In this document: one piece after another, positions 7,479 through 11,395 of the stretch
Layout: the number at the start of each line of letters is the position of its first letter
Numbering within the stretch: the first letter of the stretch is position 1
Assembly: GCA_900617975.1 (NCBI GenBank)
Contig: UZAE01001817.1
Location: 1 to 11,395 of the forward strand
Source: Rodentolepis nana
Taxonomy: Eukaryota; Platyhelminthes; Cestoda; Cyclophyllidea; Hymenolepididae
Direction of reading: 5' to 3'
Length of the DNA stretch: 11,395 bases
The notes under the pieces: model-generated
What the model saw: only the letters and a program-made list of their open reading frames with translations
The model's database searches: none
Told to the model about the DNA's origin: nothing
Position numbers and translations under genes: made by a program

Positions 7479-9123
7479 GTAAGTGATTTAATGTCATCTT
7501 TCCCTATTTGTCATTTGATCCACGTGTCAATGCTGTTTTAGAGTCACTTTCAGTTCATCTGTTATTTGCGGTGTGATTCGAATTATCATAATTTTGAACT
7601 TTAAATGGTCGAAAACATTTTGGTCATGCTTTTAAGAGTTGTTTGAAAATGCTATCGTTGCCTTTGAATGATCTCACAAGATGGCGGGAACTATTTGATA
7701 GCTATCGCATAACTTTATGCTAAGCAGAGCCATTTTGACAATAGTTAATCCATCAACAATGACAAAAAAATAATACAAAACACATGAAAATAATAAATTG
7801 ACCAATAAAAATTGTATTTTTTGGCTTAGCTAAATGGTGCATGATTTCTAAACCAAAATTCACGCAAAATTGTGACGATAATGAACAATACTGTATTGGT
7901 CTAAGTGCAAGAGAATGGTCAAAGCAATTTGCTTAAAAAATTAACTTCCTTTTTACATAACACTAGCTTTTAAGGGCGAAAATACTACAGGGTTAATGAC
8001 AACTTAAGGAGTTTGAAAAAAAAACACTTTTCGTGGTTTTGAGGGCCTAGAGCCTTCAGGCAAAATTCACGATCAACAGCAGATAAATATTTCGCTTCCA
8101 TGAAAAGTCTCGTGACTTATTGTCAATTATATGGTTGACTTTGGAGATGAGGAATTATTTTATAATCGGCGAAAATGAGCAAAATATTGGCTTACTTTAT
8201 ATTTACAATAAATAATATATTTAAACTTTGAAAAGTACACAAATAGTGATTTTTAAAGCTATTTTTATAGTAACACTATCCATTTTTAATGCCATTTAAG
8301 GATCGGAACATTCCTGCTTATCAAAACACTCACGAAGGAATTTTTTATTCAAATTTCTGTCCTACGCATTTTACGAGTGATTTTAATCTTAAAATGCTAT
8401 TTCAATATTTGGCACATTATTTTGGCCAATTTAGTGGTTGAATCGTTTGTTTTTTAATTCGTACCATAAAAAATGATATTTCTCAACGCGCATTAACATT
8501 TTTTGTTTGTTTTCACTTTGGATTTCTTTTAAATATATGGAAAATTCTTTTGCAGCAGAGGATTTAATGTTTGCGCTTTTAACATCAACGATTTTCAAAT
8601 CCATTTCATTTTACATAACGTTAGCTCACTAAAACTAATAATACGATTATTATTATTTCAAATGGCAGACGTTTTGAATAGTTATCATTAACCATTTAAC
8701 TGACTTCGAGCTTCACGGAGGGAGGAACAACAAAACGAGAAAAATTCGAGAGGGGGAACAGAAGAGTGGTTCACAGATGTAGAAGAGGCAGACAGACACA
8801 AAGATAAAGAAAGGGTGAGATGAGTTTTGTGGTAGTTGTAGAATATGACATACAGTGGAGTGAAGGTAGTTTGAAGTCAGAAGTCAATTACCAGTTAATA
8901 GACTTCTTTGCTGTATGAGTATACGTTTCCCAGGGTGCACCTCCTGGAGGTAAGTCTATCGCACACCCCAAAACTATTAATATTGAATCTTTATTACATT
9001 TTTTATCAAAATGGCAAGTACTCATCGTAGCATCTTTCTAGTTCTTTTTTTCTAAAAAATATAATTTTTAAAAAAAATTTTTTGTCAAGACACTCAGATA
9101 TCCCCTTTTCTTTTAATTTTTAG
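7479..9123 (+). other. 5'-UTR intron of gene 2 (inferred, 1645 bp)
   Basis: The donor G|GTAAGT is a full consensus. The acceptor is a long pyrimidine run, CCCCTTTTCTTTTAATTTTTAG, ending at 9123, 14 bp before the ATG. The intron is AT-rich without recognisable genes or RNA genes and contains SINE copy F in antisense orientation (8644-8969). An alternative is that the acceptor takes a trans-spliced leader, as happens in flatworms and some other invertebrates. The nearby TATA box and donor favour cis-splicing. Confidence 0.6.
8644..8969 (-). mobile_element. SINE-like element copy F inside the gene 2 intron
   Basis: This full-length minus-strand copy is flanked by AAAACTAATAATA (8631-8643) and AAAACTATTAATA (8970-8982), a 13-bp target-site duplication with one mismatch. 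The 5' helix ATAGACTT with AAGTCTAT is kept. In the long-range inverted repeat both arms carry a change (AATTGACTTC with GAAGTCAGTT) that preserves pairing. On the plus strand, the sense strand of gene 2, it presents GAG|GTAAGT at 8947-8955, about 170 bp before the gene 2 splice acceptor. Confidence 0.87.
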
Positions 9124-9137
9124 AATTTCAAATCAAA

Positions 9138-9533
9138 ATGATTCATGCCGGCGTTAAATATGTTGTGGCTATCATCGCAATTATCATCTTCACCTGTTTG
9201 GCAGTGAGTCTGGACGTTAACGTCTGCGGCCCAATCTTTTCAATTCGCTGTCGGAATATCAACGACAGCTATATACAAATGACTGGTTTGATAGCCACAG
9301 CTCTGATCCTATTCGGTGTTGCCGCTATTTTATCAATCCTGGCATTGATGAAGAGTTTGAGATGGATTGTGATTCTTGAGATGTTAGTTATTTTGGCTGG
9401 AGCTATTCTTATGTTCACGGCTCTCCTGATCCTCTATCGAAATACCTTCTACTGGGCGTCGCTTATGGGCGGAGTGGCAATGTCACTTGCGTTTGAAACT
9501 GCCGCCTTCTTGCTGATTGAAATGATGACTTAA
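9138..9533 (+). CDS. Small four-pass membrane protein, paralogue 2 (131 aa)
   Basis: This encodes a hydrophobic protein with helices at about residues 7-27, 48-70, 76-99 and 105-129. The first loop has Cys30 and Cys38, in the same spacing as Cys32 and Cys40 of paralogue 1. I count about 67 identities in 125 gapless aligned residues. The longest shared blocks are FTCL, QMTGL, GAILM, YWASLMGG and FETAAF. Topology and length are MARVEL-like or CMTM-like, but no family-defining motif was recognised. A role in membrane organisation or trafficking is possible but not shown. The start ATG has A at -3 and lies 14 bp after a strong splice acceptor. The protein ends straight after helix 4 and lacks the polar tail of paralogue 1. 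An AATAAA signal follows 128 bp after the stop. The coding part is one exon, and a 5'-UTR intron is inferred upstream. Confidence 0.9.
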   Translation: MIHAGVKYVVAIIAIIIFTCLAVSLDVNVCGPIFSIRCRNINDSYIQMTGLIATALILFGVAAILSILALMKSLRWIVILEMLVILAGAILMFTALLILYRNTFYWASLMGGVAMSLAFETAAFLLIEMMT

Positions 9534-9660
9534 GGCGGGACGACGAAAAGAGAGACACAAAATCCACTTCTAACAAGTTGACTCAATTTCAATTTATCGG
9601 GTGTTAGTAACTTCACTTTCGTGTCTACTTTCAAGTATCAATAATATATACTCGTTCTTA

Positions 9661-9666
9661 AATAAA
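9661..9666 (+). terminator. Polyadenylation signal of gene 2
   Basis: A canonical AATAAA hexamer lies about 130 bp past the stop codon. It is the first such hexamer after the gene and would give a short 3' UTR of roughly 150 bases. Confidence 0.65.
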
Positions 9667-9669
9667 AAG

Positions 9670-10023
9670 TGATTAAAAACTACCGTCAATTTCTTTGAAA
9701 TGTACACACATAAAAAGCATTGCGAATAGCAGCCGTAATTGTAATATGCAATGAATGAAATATAACTTTAGTTGATTTCAAAATGCAACTATAGAAATTT
9801 GAATAATGCACAGCATAAGAACAAAATGCATATAAACCCCAAATATTGACCGAATGAAGCATATCTTCCAAGATGCTTCATTCGCTACACATTTGGCGAC
9901 GAAGGTTGAAAAAATGCGCACTCATATATGAAGCATCTACTTCCATGAAGGTAACGATTGTTGGGTGAAGCTGAAAGTCCTTCGACTAAGCACCTACTCA
10001 AATATACGCTTCAATGTGATTTG
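9670..10023. other. Gene 2 downstream flank
   Basis: No gene was seen. A short minus-strand open frame (9686-9871) has background composition. The only notable structure is the inverted repeat at 9851-9884 and a third copy of its core at 9928-9936. Confidence 0.55.
9851..9884. repeat. Perfect 12-bp inverted repeat downstream of gene 2
   Basis: CGAATGAAGCAT (9851-9862) and ATGCTTCATTCG (9873-9884) are exact reverse complements with a 10-base spacer. A CTT/AAG pair inside can extend the stem past a two-base bulge. It lies about 190 bp beyond the AATAAA signal, so it is probably outside the mRNA. ATGAAGCAT recurs in direct orientation at 9928-9936. Confidence 0.75.
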
Positions 10024-10035
10024 TTTCAAAGCTAT

Positions 10036-10325
10036 GGGGTGTACAACGTATACACATACGGCAAAAAAGTCTATTAACCGGCAGTTGACTTCTCACTTCA
10101 AACTACCATCATCTCCCTATATGTCATATTCGACTACTTTCACAGTACTCACCTCACCTTTTTTCTACCTTTGTGTCTGTCGCTTTTACATATGCGAACC
10201 ACTCTTCTGTTCCCCCTCCCCTCTCGACTTTTTTCAATTTGATGTACCTTCCTCTCTATGAAGCCTGAAGTCAACTAAAGGGCTAATGATAACCATCAAG
10301 ACGCCTGCCAGTTGATATAATAATA
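10036..10325 (+). mobile_element. SINE-like element copy G, with 5' internal deletion
   Basis: This copy is bounded by the perfect 12-bp direct repeat TTTCAAAGCTAT at 10024-10035 and 10326-10337. It begins GGGGTGTAC and then jumps to AACGTATAC, missing about 35 bp that in other copies hold the left arm of the 5' helix, the antisense splice donor and the CACGTGGTGCACC palindromes. The start and tail are intact, so this is an internal deletion and not 5' truncation. The long-range inverted repeat is intact. A 98-codon frame through it is fortuitous. Confidence 0.86.
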
Positions 10326-10337
10326 TTTCAAAGCTAT

Positions 10338-11075
10338 TGAAAAAATACGGTATTTACTTCATTAGCTGTACTTAGAGTTCAATTTACCTGAACATATGCA
10401 GCTTCGGGTAATGAGTTAGGAACCCTGGAATCTTTCCATTTTTTTTAACTAAGATATCTTAAAATATTATATTTTTGGACCATTTTAAGTTGATTACACT
10501 GTTATATTGCTGTAAAAATTGGTGAAAATCATGTTTTAAAAATGTGCTAGAATCCTACTCGACAAAAATCCACCACGGAATTAGTAACCTACGACTTATA
10601 AAATGCCATAACAATAGAATTTGCAAACAGGACCCACACGCCTCTCTGCTTAGAGCAAAAATAGCTTGAAAAGGTAAGTTTATATTCCGAGTTAAAATAA
10701 TAATAATTTAGGAACGCGTTTTAAAAGCTAACCTTGCGTAGAGGGTGGCATCATGGTGCCTCTCGGCTACGAGATTGGAAGTCTGCCGTCGTCTGAATCA
10801 GTCGGACGTTGTCAGTGCGGTAGCCAGTCGGCTCATTAAGGTGCGTGGCGATGGAATCTGACCCCGTGACATCTGACATTGAAGCAAGCGATGACCAATG
10901 CACCATCATTAATAAAATTACTTTCCGTTTGCAAACTTTCGACCATGTTTAAAAATAATCTAAACAAAATGGGGGTTAAATCTTATGAATGTATGAAAAA
11001 TATTTCATTGACTTAAGAGAACTTTTATTTGTAAACTATCGAAATGGGTCTGTCAATCCGATTTGTTAGAATAAA
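10338..11075. other. AT-rich DNA with a GC-richer island, no gene identified
   Basis: Most of this stretch is AT-rich background. Between about 10731 and 10885 the composition changes sharply to mixed GC-rich sequence with several short direct words, such as CAGTCGG twice. All six frames are interrupted there, so it is not an obvious exon. It may be a decayed transposable element or an unknown RNA-derived repeat. Confidence 0.5.
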
Positions 11076-11395
11076 TTTATTTATTTCAAATGGCAGGCGT
11101 TTTGATAGCCATCATTAGCCATTTAGCTGATTTCGGGCTTCACAGAGGGAAGGTTCATCAAAGTAGCAGAAAGTCGAGGGGTAGCGAACAGAAGAGCGAT
11201 TCACAGATGTAAAAGAGGCAGACAGACACAAAGGTAGAGAAAAGGGTAAGGTGAGTACTGTGGAAGGGGTCGAATATGGCATAGAGTGAGGCGATGGTAG
11301 TTTGAAGTCAGAAGTCAACTGCCTGATTATAGACTTTTTGCCGTATGAGCATACTTTGCCCAGGGCGCACCACGTGGAGGTAAGTCTATAGCACA
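11076..11395 (-). mobile_element. SINE-like element copy H (5' end cut by window edge)
   Basis: This minus-strand copy has its (TTTA)n tail at the left and its start running off the right edge. Only a few 5' bases are missing. The 5' helix arms ATAGACTT and AAGTCTAT are intact. GAG|GTAAGT is present on the plus strand at 11377-11385. One arm of the long-range repeat has a disrupting change (GAAATCAGCT). The target-site duplication cannot be checked. Confidence 0.83.

Noticed and set aside
9100..9137. Spliced-leader trans-splicing acceptor for gene 2
   Set aside because: Possible in flatworms, but a TATA box with a perfect donor upstream gives a simpler cis-splicing model. Transcript data would decide.

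Overview
This window looks like AT-rich, gene-poor nuclear DNA from an invertebrate animal. The evidence is eukaryotic throughout: TATA-box promoters, GT-AG intron signals, an AATAAA polyadenylation signal, many copies of a short SINE-like retroposon with target-site duplications, and (TA)n microsatellites. There is no sign of bacterial operons. I cannot name the species. A parasitic flatworm is a guess from overall texture, not something the sequence proves.

Two protein-coding genes are supported. They are paralogues in head-to-head (divergent) orientation with their promoters about 5.4 kb apart. Gene 1 (minus strand, CDS 1510-1950, 146 aa) and gene 2 (plus strand, CDS 9138-9533, 131 aa) encode small four-pass membrane proteins. 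They align without gaps over about 125 residues at roughly 54 % identity by hand count. Both have two conserved cysteines in the first loop and a nearly invariant YWASLMGG segment at the start of the last membrane helix. The topology is MARVEL-like or claudin-like, but no named family can be assigned from sequence alone. Gene 1 appears intronless with a short 5' UTR. Gene 2 appears to have a noncoding first exon (about 7433-7478) and a 1645-bp 5'-UTR intron (7479-9123). Both promoters carry a CTATAAAA box followed by a similar ATC and, upstream, three TTGGCY motifs in the same orientation, which suggests duplication together with the promoter and shared regulation.

About a fifth of the window is made of eight copies (A to H) of one roughly 310-bp element in both orientations: 1-69, 2556-2863, 4062-4500, 5416-5759, 6699-7012, 8644-8969, 10036-10325 and 11076-11395. 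The element has a fixed GGGGTGTGCG-type start, a pyrimidine-rich middle and an AT-rich microsatellite tail. Several copies are flanked by 10-13 bp target-site duplications, so it behaves like a SINE mobilised by a LINE machinery. I do not recognise it as a named family. It holds two internal inverted repeats that could fold in RNA, with apparent compensatory changes between copies, and a near-perfect 5' splice site on its antisense strand. Copy F lies in the 5'-UTR intron of gene 2 in the orientation that puts this splice site on the gene's sense strand.

The remaining sequence (70-1345, 2085-2544, 2876-4049, 4509-5404, 5767-6688, most of the intron, 9670-10023, 10338-11075) is AT-rich DNA with no convincing genes. 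It contains two (TA)n tracts, a strong 46-nt hairpin just upstream of the gene 2 promoter, a 12-bp inverted repeat downstream of gene 2, and an unexplained GC-richer island near 10.8 kb.
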